From a bacterium (GTDB taxonomy: Bacteria > Actinomycetota > Acidimicrobiia > Spongiisociales > ZC4RG35): a DNA stretch of 42,904 bases. Location of the stretch: NCBI GenBank assembly GCA_028824015.1, contig JAPPFC010000049.1, positions 1 to 42,904 on the forward strand, given 5' to 3'. Numbering within the stretch: the stretch's first letter is position 1; every line of letters begins with the position of its first letter. Under the pieces are notes generated by a model. The model was given only the letters and a program-made list of their open reading frames with translations. It made no database searches and was not told where the DNA came from. Below, one piece after another: positions 20,188 through 27,932 of this stretch. Position numbers and translations under genes: made by a program.

Positions 20188-20204
20188 AGTATAGTTATCG
20201 ATAA
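20188..20204. promoter_or_regulatory. Overlapping divergent -10 elements and palindrome TTATCGATAA
   Basis: In the 49-base gap between the SufR-like gene and mrp, a plus-strand -10 TATAGT (20190-20195) overlaps a minus-strand -10 TATACT (20193-20188). The perfect palindrome TTATCGATAA (20195-20204) abuts both. The plus promoter would start mrp transcription at about 20202, essentially at its ATG. A repressor on the palindrome would block both genes, fitting autoregulation plus control of mrp. Confidence 0.6.
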
Positions 20205-21289
20205 TGGTCTCCCAGGGTGCGTTGGGGTCCGCTCTCTCGGCGGTCCAAGACCCGCTTCTGCAGCGTTCTCTCCATTCGTTGGGCATGATCCGCTCGGTTA
20301 AGGCTCGCAGATTCGGGTCGCCGACGGTCACCATTGCCCTTCCGGTCCCGAACTATCCGGAACTCTCCGAGTTGGCGAGGAGGATGCGGGAGGCTGCGGC
20401 CAACCTGGTCTCGGACCTGGAGATTCGGACCGAGGAGATGAGCGACGCCGAGCGGGCGGAGATGATGGCCCGGGTCCGCGGGGGGGCCGGCCCCGGACCG
20501 GGGGAGACGGGCTCGCGCACCAGGGTGGTGGCGGTGGCGTCGGGCAAGGGCGGGGTGGGAAAGTCCTCGGTCACCACCAACCTGGCCATCGCTCTCGGGG
20601 AACTGGGGAGGAGAGTGGGTGTGATCGACGCCGACATCTGGGGATTCTCCATTCCCCAGATGCTGGGGATAGACCAGGCGCCGGTGGTCATCGAGCAATC
20701 CATCGTCCCGCCCCGGGCCCATGGGGTGAGCGTGATGTCCATGGACTACTTCGTGCCCGACGACCGGGCGGTGATCTGGCGCGGCCCGATGCTCCACAAG
20801 GCGTTGGAGCAGTTCCTCAAGGACGTCTTCTGGGACTCTCCCGACTACCTCCTGATCGACATGCCCCCGGGAACCGGAGACATCGCCATCTCCATCCAGA
20901 ATTTCCTGCCTCGCTCCCAGGTGCTGTTGGTGACCACGCCCCAGCCCACCGCCCAGCGGGTGGCGCGCCGGGCAGCCCTCATGGCGGCCCAGGTCAGCCA
21001 GGAAGTTATCGGCGTGGTCGAGAACATGTCGTGGTTCACCGGTGACGGCGGGACCCGCTACGAACTGTTCGGATCAGGCGGCGGGGAGGCCCTCGCCACC
21101 GAGGTGGGAGTCCCGCTCATGGCCCGGATACCGCTTTTGCCTCTCATGCGAGAGGGCGCCGACCGGGGAGATCCGGTCACCGTGGCGGCTCCCCGGAGCG
21201 AGGCGGCCGAGGCTTTCTCCCGGCTGGCCGGAGCGGTGGAGAAGGCCCGTCCCCGCATCCGTTCCCATCCCGAGTTGGTGATCCGCTGA
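20204..21289 (+). CDS. mrp: Mrp/NBP35-family ATPase, iron-sulfur cluster carrier (ApbC)
   Basis: 361 residues. An N-terminal MIP18/DUF59-like domain (LSAVQDPLLQRSLHSLGM, about residues 8-80) is followed by a SIMIBI ATPase with deviant Walker A GKGGVGKSSVTTNLA near 112, DADIWGFSIP near 140, LLIDMPPGTGD and ENMSWF. Mrp proteins bind and hand over [4Fe-4S] clusters. The CxxC usually found after the ENMS segment is absent: here it reads ENMSWFTGDGGTRYELFG. So either this is a cysteine-less lineage or the cluster site differs. Start at the ATG at 20204 keeps the complete DUF59 domain. Divergent from the SufR-like regulator and followed by nuoEFG, whose products are iron-sulfur proteins. Confidence 0.92.
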   Translation: MVSQGALGSALSAVQDPLLQRSLHSLGMIRSVKARRFGSPTVTIALPVPNYPELSELARRMREAAANLVSDLEIRTEEMSDAERAEMMARVRGGAGPGPGETGSRTRVVAVASGKGGVGKSSVTTNLAIALGELGRRVGVIDADIWGFSIPQMLGIDQAPVVIEQSIVPPRAHGVSVMSMDYFVPDDRAVIWRGPMLHKALEQFLKDVFWDSPDYLLIDMPPGTGDIAISIQNFLPRSQVLLVTTPQPTAQRVARRAALMAAQVSQEVIGVVENMSWFTGDGGTRYELFGSGGGEALATEVGVPLMARIPLLPLMREGADRGDPVTVAAPRSEAAEAFSRLAGAVEKARPRIRSHPELVIR

Positions 21290-21352
21290 GTAGCTTCGGG
21301 CGTTCCCGACGGCGGGGCCGGCATCGGTAGGCGGCGCCCCGACGGGCTAGGT

Positions 21353-21380
21353 TTGAGAAGGGTGTCTCGCTAACTAATCT
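21353..21380 (+). promoter_or_regulatory. Promoter of nuoEFG (TTGAGA-N16-TAATCT)
   Basis: A -35 TTGAGA at 21353-21358 and a -10 TAATCT at 21375-21380 are separated by 16 bases. The predicted start, about 7 bases downstream, is at the ATG at 21389. No Shine-Dalgarno precedes that ATG, so a leaderless nuoE message is likely. It also means the complex I block has its own promoter and is not only a read-through of mrp. Confidence 0.55.
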
Positions 21381-21388
21381 CCGTTTCG

Positions 21389-22048
21389 ATGGTGGAGATT
21401 CGCTCCCCGAGCGTAAGGAGAGGATGGTCCGAGTCCGTCCGCGCCCGGGCCTCTGAGATCGTAAAGCAGTATCCGGATCCCCGATCGGCGGTGATGCCGC
21501 TTCTTTATCTGGCCATGGCTGAGGAGGGATACCTCACCGACAACGGCATGAGGGAGGTGGCGGGAGCCGTCGGCCTGACCCCCGCTCAGGTCAGGGCGGT
21601 GGCCTCCTTCTACACCATGTACAAGCGGGAGAATCCCGGCCGCTACCTCATCTCCTGCTGCACCTCCATCAGTTGCATGCTGCTCGGTTCCGACGAGGTG
21701 CTGGGCGCCATAGAGGACGAATCGGATGTGGCGGCGGGGGAGACCGATCCGGAGGGGCTGATCTCGGTGGAGCACGTGGAGTGCATAGGGGCATGCGGGG
21801 GAGCGCCGGCCGTCACCGTGAACTATGAGTTGATCGAGGGGATGACCACCGAGAAAGCCCGGGAACTGGTCAGATGGCTTCGCGCCGCCCGGCCCGAAGC
21901 GATCGTCGGCGCCGAGTGCCAGGAGTTGTTCGGCGGCAGGCGGAGCTTTGACTGGGGACCCTTCGACCGGGATTCCGCACTCGGTCCCTATCCGGCATTC
22001 GGCCCGCTGGGCACCGTCTCGGGTCCCGCGGGGGAACAGGACGGATAG
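21389..22048 (+). CDS. nuoE: NADH-quinone oxidoreductase subunit E
   Basis: 219 residues, the 24-kDa thioredoxin-fold subunit of complex I. The helical N-terminus (AVMPLLYLAMAEEGYL, VGLTPAQVRAVASFY) is followed by the [2Fe-2S] ligands in CCTSISC and, about 40 residues later, CIGACGGAP. The cluster is N1a, next to FMN of NuoF. A tail of about 50 residues after the core (RSFDWGPFDRD onward) is longer than usual. It is followed after four bases by nuoF. The [2Fe-2S] motif is intact. Confidence 0.93.
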   Translation: MVEIRSPSVRRGWSESVRARASEIVKQYPDPRSAVMPLLYLAMAEEGYLTDNGMREVAGAVGLTPAQVRAVASFYTMYKRENPGRYLISCCTSISCMLLGSDEVLGAIEDESDVAAGETDPEGLISVEHVECIGACGGAPAVTVNYELIEGMTTEKARELVRWLRAARPEAIVGAECQELFGGRRSFDWGPFDRDSALGPYPAFGPLGTVSGPAGEQDG

Positions 22049-22052
22049 GGCT

Positions 22053-23348
22053 GTGAGCGCTCCGAGCATCGTTACCGACCGGATGACCCGGCATCCCTCG
22101 GACAGCCACACCCTGGAGCGTTACCTGGAGACCGGCGGGTATCAGGCGCTGGCCAGAGCCCTGCAGATGCCGCCCGAGGAGGTGACCGGGGAGGTGAAGG
22201 CCGCCAACCTGCGGGGCCGGGGAGGAGCGGGTTTTCCGTGCGGCGTCAAGTGGAGTTTCCTGGCGCCTGCCAAACCTGCCTACGTGGTGGTGAACGGGGA
22301 CGAGTCGGAACCCGGCACCTTCAAGGACCGCCAGTTGATGGAACGCGATCCCCACCAGATGCTGGAGGGCACGATCATCACCTCCTACGCCAACGGCGCC
22401 AACCATGCCTTCATCTACATCCGGGGTGAGTACCCGCGCTCGGCCCGGCGGGTGCAGCAGGCTGTCGAGGACGCCTACGCGGCCGGTTACCTGGGATCCG
22501 ACATCCTGGGGAGCGGGTTCGACCTGGAAGTCACCGTTCATCTGGGAGCGGGCGCCTACATATGCGGGGAGGAGACGGGCCTTCTGAACAGCCTGGAGGG
22601 ACGACGGGGCGAGCCCCGGCTGAAGCCCCCCTACTATCCGGCCGCCAAGGGTCTGTACATGAAGCCCACCATCGTCAACAACGTGGAGACCCTGGCCAAC
22701 GTCCCCTGGATCATCCAGAACGGCGGAGAGGCGTTCGCCGCCATCGGGCCCGAAGGGTCGCAGGGCACCAGGCTCTTTTCCATCTCCGGCCATGTGCGTC
22801 GGCCCGGCAACTACGAGTTGGTGATGGGGCTCACCTGGAGGGAGTTGATCTACGAGGTGGCGGGAGGCATCCCCGGGGACCGGGCGCTCAAGTGCTGGAT
22901 CCCCGGAGGAGCCTCGGCGCCATGGTTCGTCCCCGACGATCACCTCGACCTGCCGGTGACCCTCGACGACACCGCCAAGGCGGGATCGATGCTCGGGTCG
23001 GGAGCGGTGGTGATCATGGACGAGACCACCTGCACCGTGCGAGCCACCGAGCGCCTGGTGCGCTTCTTCGCCCACGAGTCCTGCGGTCAGTGCACTCCCT
23101 GCCGGGAGGGGTGCTCGTGGCTGGAGCGGATCCTGCGCCGCATAGAGGAAGGAGCAGGGCGGGAGGTGGACGTGGACATGCTGCTCGACATCTCCGACAA
23201 CATCTCGCCGGGCCTGGCCTGGCCTCCCCGGATGACCACCATCTGCCCGCTGGGCCCCTCGGCCGTCTCCCCGATTCTCGCCATCACCTCCTATTTCAAG
23301 GACGAACTGATGGCCCACATCCATCAGGGGGGCTGTCCCCTTGGCTGA
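22053..23348 (+). CDS. nuoF: NADH-quinone oxidoreductase subunit F
   Basis: 431 residues from the GTG at 22053, four bases after the nuoE stop. It is the NADH- and FMN-binding subunit of complex I. Motifs are GRGGAGFPCGVKW (FMN/NADH), NGDESEPGTFKDR, GAGAYICGEETGLLNSLEG (NADH loop) and SCGQCTPCREG with the further C-terminal Cys in TTICPLG for the [4Fe-4S] cluster N3. An upstream extension in the same frame would overlap nuoE heavily and is not used. Its stop overlaps the nuoG start by 8 bases, so translation of E, F and G is coupled. Confidence 0.95.
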   Translation: MSAPSIVTDRMTRHPSDSHTLERYLETGGYQALARALQMPPEEVTGEVKAANLRGRGGAGFPCGVKWSFLAPAKPAYVVVNGDESEPGTFKDRQLMERDPHQMLEGTIITSYANGANHAFIYIRGEYPRSARRVQQAVEDAYAAGYLGSDILGSGFDLEVTVHLGAGAYICGEETGLLNSLEGRRGEPRLKPPYYPAAKGLYMKPTIVNNVETLANVPWIIQNGGEAFAAIGPEGSQGTRLFSISGHVRRPGNYELVMGLTWRELIYEVAGGIPGDRALKCWIPGGASAPWFVPDDHLDLPVTLDDTAKAGSMLGSGAVVIMDETTCTVRATERLVRFFAHESCGQCTPCREGCSWLERILRRIEEGAGREVDVDMLLDISDNISPGLAWPPRMTTICPLGPSAVSPILAITSYFKDELMAHIHQGGCPLG

Positions 23349-25758
23349 GCCGGTCACAGTAACCATCAACCGCCGGGCGGTGAGCGCCCAGCCGGGGGAG
23401 ATGCTCATCAAGACCGCCCAGGACAACGGGGTGTACATCCCCCGCTTCTGCTGGCACCCCCGCATGAACCCGGTGGGGATGTGCCGGATGTGCCTGGTGG
23501 AGATCGAGACGCCCCGCGGCCCGCTCATGGTCACCTCCTGCACCACCCCGGTGTCGGACGGCATGACGGTGGACACCACCAACCCCACGGTGAAGAAGGC
23601 CCAGGAGGGAGTGTTGGAGTTCCTGCTGATCAACCACCCCCTGGACTGCCCGGTTTGCGATCGCGCCGGCGAGTGTCCTCTCCAGGACCAGACCATGGCC
23701 TACGGTCCCGGAGAGAGCCGGTTCGTGGAGGAAAAGCGCCACTTCGAAAAGCCCATCCCCATCTCGGAGTTGGTGATGCTGGACCGGGAACGCTGCATTC
23801 TCTGCGCCCGCTGCACCCGGTTCTCCGAGGAGATCTCCGGCGATCCGCTCATCGAGTTCCAGGAGAGGGGCAACTACACCGAGGTCAACACCTTCCCCGA
23901 CGAGCCCTTCCGTTCCTACTTCTCGGGCAACACGGTTCAGATCTGTCCGGTGGGAGCGCTAACCGCCACTCCCTACCGGTTCCGCGCCCGGCCGTGGGAC
24001 CTCACCTTCGTCGAGTCAACCTGCCAGCATTGTTCGAGCGGGGACCGGATCAACCTGCAGTCGAGCCAGAACCGGCTCCTGCGCATCCTGGGGGTGGACT
24101 CCGAGCCCACCAACCAGGGATGGCTCTCCGACAAGTGCCGTTTCGGGTTCGAGTACGTTGCCTCCCCGGCCCGCCTCACATCTCCGTTGGTGCGCGATTC
24201 CGAAGGTGAACTGCGGGAGGCATCCTGGGGTGAGGCGCTGGACTACGCCGCCAGGGCCCTGGGGGAAGTGATCTCTAGCTCGGGCGGGCGAGCCGTGGCG
24301 GGATTGGGGGGCGCGCGGGGGACCAACGAGGACGCCTACGCCTTCTCCAAGTTCCTCCGGGCGGCGGTGGGCACCAACAGCGTGGACTGCCAGATGGACG
24401 ACGGTCTCGATCCCCGGTTGCTGTCGGGCGTGGTCGACCGGGCTCGCATCGCCGATCTGGAGAGCGCCGGTTCCATCCTGGTTTGGGGACCCGACCTGAA
24501 GGAGGAGCACCCCACCCTGTATCTGCGGGTGCGCCGGGCGGCTCAGGAACTGGGAGCCGGCCTGGTGGTGGTCCATCCCCGCGCCACGGGGTTGGACGAC
24601 CGGGCCTCGGTGAAGGTCACCTACCGGCCCGGGCAGGGCGGGCAGGTGCTTTCGGAGTTGATGGATGGCGCAGGGAGGATGGCCGAGGCGCGAGAGGTCC
24701 TCTCCAAGGGGCCGGTGGTGGCGCTCCTGGGCAGGCCCGGGTACGGGGAGAGCCCCGACCTGGCCGAGGCGACCGCAGCTTTCGTCCGCTCTCTTCCCGA
24801 CGCCAGAGTCATGCCGCTCGCCCGGCGGGGCAACGTCTTCGGCGCCCTGGACATGGGCCTCAGCCCGGCCCTCCTGCCCGGGAGGGCGCAGCGGGGCACC
24901 CTGGCCGCGCAGATGCTGGCCGACCGGTGGGGTGAGCTCCCCGCCTCCTCGGGGAGGGACTGCCGGGGGATTCTCGAGGGGCTCGAGTCGGGAGGCATCG
25001 AGGCGCTGGTGCTGATGGGCGCCGACCCGGTGCGCGACGTCCCCGACGGGGAGTTGGCCAGGCGCGCGCTCGGGAACGCCGGCGTGGTGGTGGCGATCGA
25101 CCAGTTCCTAACCGACAGTTCCCGCATGGCGGACGTGGTCTTCCCGGCCATGGGGTTCTCGGAGGTGGAGGGAACCGTGACCAACATCGAAGGCCGGGTG
25201 CTCAAGGTGAATCGCCTGACTCCCGGACCGGGCCAGAGCCGGCCGGACTGGGCGATCCTCTCCGACCTGGCCGGGCGGATGGGAGTGGACCTGGGCTTGG
25301 TCTCTGCCCAACAGATCAGTGGTGAGATAGAGGAGTTGGCCGATATCTACCGGGGCGTGAACTGGGAACGGCTGGACTGGGAGGACCGCGACGGAATAGT
25401 CGTGAGCGGCGACCTGGGTTATGTGCCGGTGTTCTCCCACGTGGCCTCGGTGGATCCCCGGCCCGGCGAGATGGCCCTGCACTATGCCCGCACCATGTAC
25501 GACGACGGGGTGATGATGAGAGAGAGCCCCTCCCTGAGCCCCCTGGCGCCGGGATGTGCCGCTCATCTGCACCCCTCCGACGCCGCCCGCCTGGGCGTGG
25601 GTGAGGGAGACCCGGTCGATGTGAAATCCGCCTCGGGATCCCTGCGGGCCGGCGTGGTGATCGATCCCAGCGTGGAACCCGGCGTGGTGTACGTTCCCTT
25701 CAACCAGCCCGACACTCCCTCCCTCGGCTCGGTCCTGGGCGTCGTGGTCGAGAGCTAG
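23341..25758 (+). CDS. nuoG: NADH-quinone oxidoreductase subunit G
   Basis: 805 residues from a TTG at 23341, overlapping nuoF. The N-terminal [2Fe-2S] domain has CWHPRMNPVGMCRMC; then come HPLDCPVCDRAGECPLQD (His/Cys cluster), CILCARC with CPVGAL ([4Fe-4S] domain), and the molybdopterin-oxidoreductase-like body with CQHCSSGDR, which could hold cluster N7, and LMGADPVRDVPDGE. The C-terminus has the aspartate-decarboxylase-like beta domain. The other complex I genes (nuoA-D, H-N) are not adjacent, so the NADH module is encoded apart from the membrane arm. The stop overlaps the stop of the convergent dehydrogenase gene by three bases. Confidence 0.95.
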   Translation: MAEPVTVTINRRAVSAQPGEMLIKTAQDNGVYIPRFCWHPRMNPVGMCRMCLVEIETPRGPLMVTSCTTPVSDGMTVDTTNPTVKKAQEGVLEFLLINHPLDCPVCDRAGECPLQDQTMAYGPGESRFVEEKRHFEKPIPISELVMLDRERCILCARCTRFSEEISGDPLIEFQERGNYTEVNTFPDEPFRSYFSGNTVQICPVGALTATPYRFRARPWDLTFVESTCQHCSSGDRINLQSSQNRLLRILGVDSEPTNQGWLSDKCRFGFEYVASPARLTSPLVRDSEGELREASWGEALDYAARALGEVISSSGGRAVAGLGGARGTNEDAYAFSKFLRAAVGTNSVDCQMDDGLDPRLLSGVVDRARIADLESAGSILVWGPDLKEEHPTLYLRVRRAAQELGAGLVVVHPRATGLDDRASVKVTYRPGQGGQVLSELMDGAGRMAEAREVLSKGPVVALLGRPGYGESPDLAEATAAFVRSLPDARVMPLARRGNVFGALDMGLSPALLPGRAQRGTLAAQMLADRWGELPASSGRDCRGILEGLESGGIEALVLMGADPVRDVPDGELARRALGNAGVVVAIDQFLTDSSRMADVVFPAMGFSEVEGTVTNIEGRVLKVNRLTPGPGQSRPDWAILSDLAGRMGVDLGLVSAQQISGEIEELADIYRGVNWERLDWEDRDGIVVSGDLGYVPVFSHVASVDPRPGEMALHYARTMYDDGVMMRESPSLSPLAPGCAAHLHPSDAARLGVGEGDPVDVKSASGSLRAGVVIDPSVEPGVVYVPFNQPDTPSLGSVLGVVVES

Positions 25759-26639
25759 GCGCCGGTCGTCTCCCTACCGGTCACCAGGTTGTAGATGGCG
25801 GTCCAGTCCCGTCGGCCCAGACCCTGGAGTTGGGCTGCGTCGTAGACCGGCGCGGCGGCGGCCCCCATCACGGTGGGGGAGTCGTTTTCGGCGCCCATCT
25901 CCAGGGCAAGGCCCAGATCTTTTCGGGCCAGGTCCACCATGAACCCGGGATCCAGGTTCCCGGCCAGGACCTGCACCGGGTAGGTGGTGCCCAGGTGGCC
26001 CCGCCCGGCGGTGGTGCCCAGCAGCACTTCGATGGCCGTGTCACGGTCGAGACCGGCCCCTTCCGCCAGGGCCAACGCCTCGGCCACCACCACGTTGGAG
26101 ACGATCGAGAGGTAGTTGTTGACCAGCTTGGTGCGGATCCCCGCTCCGGCCGGTCCGCAGTGGATGATGGTGTCGCCCATGCAATCCAGCACCGGGCGGG
26201 CCCGGTCCACGTCCTCTGTGTCCCCACCCACCATGATCAGCAGGGTTCCCTCCTCGGCTTCCTTGGAGGTCCGTCCCACCGGTGCGTCGATCGCCCTCTT
26301 CCCCCGGGACCTCAACCGGTCCGCCAGCGCATCGAAGTGGCTGGGCAGGCCGGTGCTCATGTCGATCAGGAGCGAGTCGTCCCCCAGGGCCTCCGCAGCG
26401 CCATCCGGTCCGAACACCGCGTACCCCACGACTTTTCCGGTGGGGAGCATGGTGATGACGAAGTCGGCGCCCTCGGCGGCCTCTCTCGGTGAGGCGGCCG
26501 TCTCGGCGCCCTTCCGGCCGATGGCCGCCACTGCCTCCGGCACGATGTCGAAGGCCCTGACGCGGTGCCCTCCCTTGATCAGGTTGAGGGCCATGGGCAT
26601 GCCCATCACTCCCACGCCGATGAAACCGACCTTGCTCAT
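25755..26639 (-). CDS. Beta-hydroxyacid dehydrogenase, sulfolactaldehyde reductase (YihU)-like
   Basis: 294 residues from the ATG at 26639 (MSKVGFIGVGVMGMPMALNL), with GAGGAGGG at good distance. The NAD-binding GxGxxG, LIDMSTGLPSHF, and the catalytic-Lys segment GAGIRTKLVNNYLSI identify the 3-hydroxyisobutyrate dehydrogenase family. In place of the usual DAPVSGG it has DAPVGRTSKEAEEGTL, and later AGRGHLGTTYPVQVLAGNL, DLARKDLGLALEMG and LGRRDWTAI. As far as I recall, these are the segments seen in E. coli YihU, which reduces sulfolactaldehyde to dihydroxypropanesulfonate in sulfoquinovose breakdown. Other small-aldehyde reductases of the family remain possible. Convergent with nuoG (overlapping stops) and divergent from the formylglycine-generating enzyme, 66 bases apart. 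Confidence 0.85.
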   Translation of the reverse strand: MSKVGFIGVGVMGMPMALNLIKGGHRVRAFDIVPEAVAAIGRKGAETAASPREAAEGADFVITMLPTGKVVGYAVFGPDGAAEALGDDSLLIDMSTGLPSHFDALADRLRSRGKRAIDAPVGRTSKEAEEGTLLIMVGGDTEDVDRARPVLDCMGDTIIHCGPAGAGIRTKLVNNYLSIVSNVVVAEALALAEGAGLDRDTAIEVLLGTTAGRGHLGTTYPVQVLAGNLDPGFMVDLARKDLGLALEMGAENDSPTVMGAAAAPVYDAAQLQGLGRRDWTAIYNLVTGRETTGA

Positions 26640-26705
26640 CTTGTTCCCTCCTCGGGGATCGGAGGTGTCCCGGCGGTCACCGGCCACCGGTAATTTGCCT
26701 GTTGG

Positions 26706-27608
26706 ATGATAACTTCAGCCGACCATCGGCAGGTGTGGCTCCCCGGAGGCGAGTTCTCGATGGGGTCGGACCACCACTACCCCGAGGAGAGCCCCGCTCG
26801 AACCGTCGGGGTCGAGCCGTTCCGGATGGATGTTCACCCGGTGACCAACCGCCAGTTCCGCCGGTTCGTGGAAGCCACCGGTCATGTAACCCTGGCGGAG
26901 CGCCCTCCCGACCCGGCGGTCTACCCGGACGCGCAGCCCGAGGACCTGGTACCGGGGTCTCTCGTCTTCCGGATGACACCCGGTCCGGTGAGCCTGGGGG
27001 AGTACTGGCGCTGGTGGGTGTGGACCCCCGGCGCCGACTGGCGCCATCCCCGGGGACCGCGATCATCCCTTGACGGTCTCTGGGACCATCCCGTGGTCCA
27101 TGTCGCCTACCAGGACGCGGCTGCCTACGCGCGCTGGGCCGGGATGGAGTTGCCCACCGAGGCCGAGTGGGAGTACGCCGCCCGGGGAGCGCTGGACGGC
27201 GCCGAGTTCACCTGGGGTGATGACGACCCGCAGGAGACAGCGCCCCTCGCCAACACCTGGCAGGGCCGGTTCCCCTATGAGAACACCGAACTGGACGGAT
27301 GGGTTCACACAAGTCCGGTCGGTTCCTACCCCCCCAACGCCTACGGTCTCCACGACATGGCCGGGAACGTGTGGGAATGGACCTTTGACCCCTACCGGGT
27401 TGCATCGAACGGCGCCCCGGCATCGCCCTGCTGCGCACCCCAGCCCACTTCCCGCGATTCCCTGCCGACCCGCGTGATCAAGGGGGGATCCCACCTCTGC
27501 ACCATCCAGTACTGCTTCAGATACCGGCCCGCCGCCCGCCAACCCCAGACCATCGACACCTCCACCACCCACATCGGGTTCCGCTGCATCTCCCGCCTCG
27601 GACTCTGA
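26706..27608 (+). CDS. Formylglycine-generating enzyme (sulfatase-modifying factor) family protein
   Basis: 300 residues with the FGE-sulfatase fold: VWLPGGEFSMGSD at the start, FRMDVHPVTNRQFRRFVEATG, the central WDHPVVHVAYQDAAAYARWAG and LPTEAEWEYAARG, GLHDMAGNVWEWT, and the C-terminal VIKGGSHLCTIQYCFRY with Cys265 and Cys270. This matches the Cys pair of true FGEs, which bind copper and convert a sulfatase Cys to formylglycine. GFRC is at the end. Many FGE-domain proteins (EgtB type and others) lack this pair, so real FGE activity is plausible. No sulfatase gene with a CxPxR motif was found in the window. No Shine-Dalgarno; TAATTT at 26692 could be a -10 for a leaderless message. Confidence 0.88.
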   Translation: MITSADHRQVWLPGGEFSMGSDHHYPEESPARTVGVEPFRMDVHPVTNRQFRRFVEATGHVTLAERPPDPAVYPDAQPEDLVPGSLVFRMTPGPVSLGEYWRWWVWTPGADWRHPRGPRSSLDGLWDHPVVHVAYQDAAAYARWAGMELPTEAEWEYAARGALDGAEFTWGDDDPQETAPLANTWQGRFPYENTELDGWVHTSPVGSYPPNAYGLHDMAGNVWEWTFDPYRVASNGAPASPCCAPQPTSRDSLPTRVIKGGSHLCTIQYCFRYRPAARQPQTIDTSTTHIGFRCISRLGL

Positions 27609-27932
27609 TCCGACGCGCCTCCTTCCGAAACGCGAAAAGAACTTGCGGTCAGAGGTTGACTTTGTCCCAGGCCCGGTGCACACTGATCCAGTCGAACACC
27701 TCCCGGTCCGCACCGACGTCGCGCGGACCGAGCAGAGCACCTGCAAGAGGTCATATTCCCTCGGGAACACGCCCCCGGGCACCAAAGCCCAAGCGCGTCC
27801 CGAACACTGGTGGTGGCGGCGGGGGGTGGGCCCAACGGCTAGGAGTCGAGGGAAGATTTTCGCGATTTAGGGACAGGTTTTCGCGAATTCGGCCCGGCCG
27901 ACTCCACCCGCCGACTCTCTAATATCGCTCCC
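27609..27932. other. Gene-free 324-base interval before the second acyl-CoA synthetase
   Basis: No convincing coding frame. It holds an 8-bp stem (CGGTCCGC at 27704-27711, GCGGACCG at 27723-27730), a TTGACT hexamer at 27656 without a clear -10 partner, and two copies of TTTTCGCGA near its right end, which are listed separately. Confidence 0.6.
27857..27886. repeat. Two direct copies of TTTTCGCGA upstream of the acyl-CoA synthetase
   Basis: TTTTCGCGA occurs at 27857-27865 and again within GGTTTTCGCGA at 27876-27886, 21 bases apart, about two helical turns. The core TTTTCGCGAAAA is palindromic. A reversed copy, TCGCGAAAACC, lies after the gene at 29599-29609. They could be regulator sites or parts of an intergenic repeat. 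Confidence 0.55.

Noticed and set aside
20155-20334. N-terminal extension of the SufR-like regulator
   Set aside because: It would overlap the mrp coding start and adds sequence without family similarity; the HTH domain begins at the ATG at 20154.
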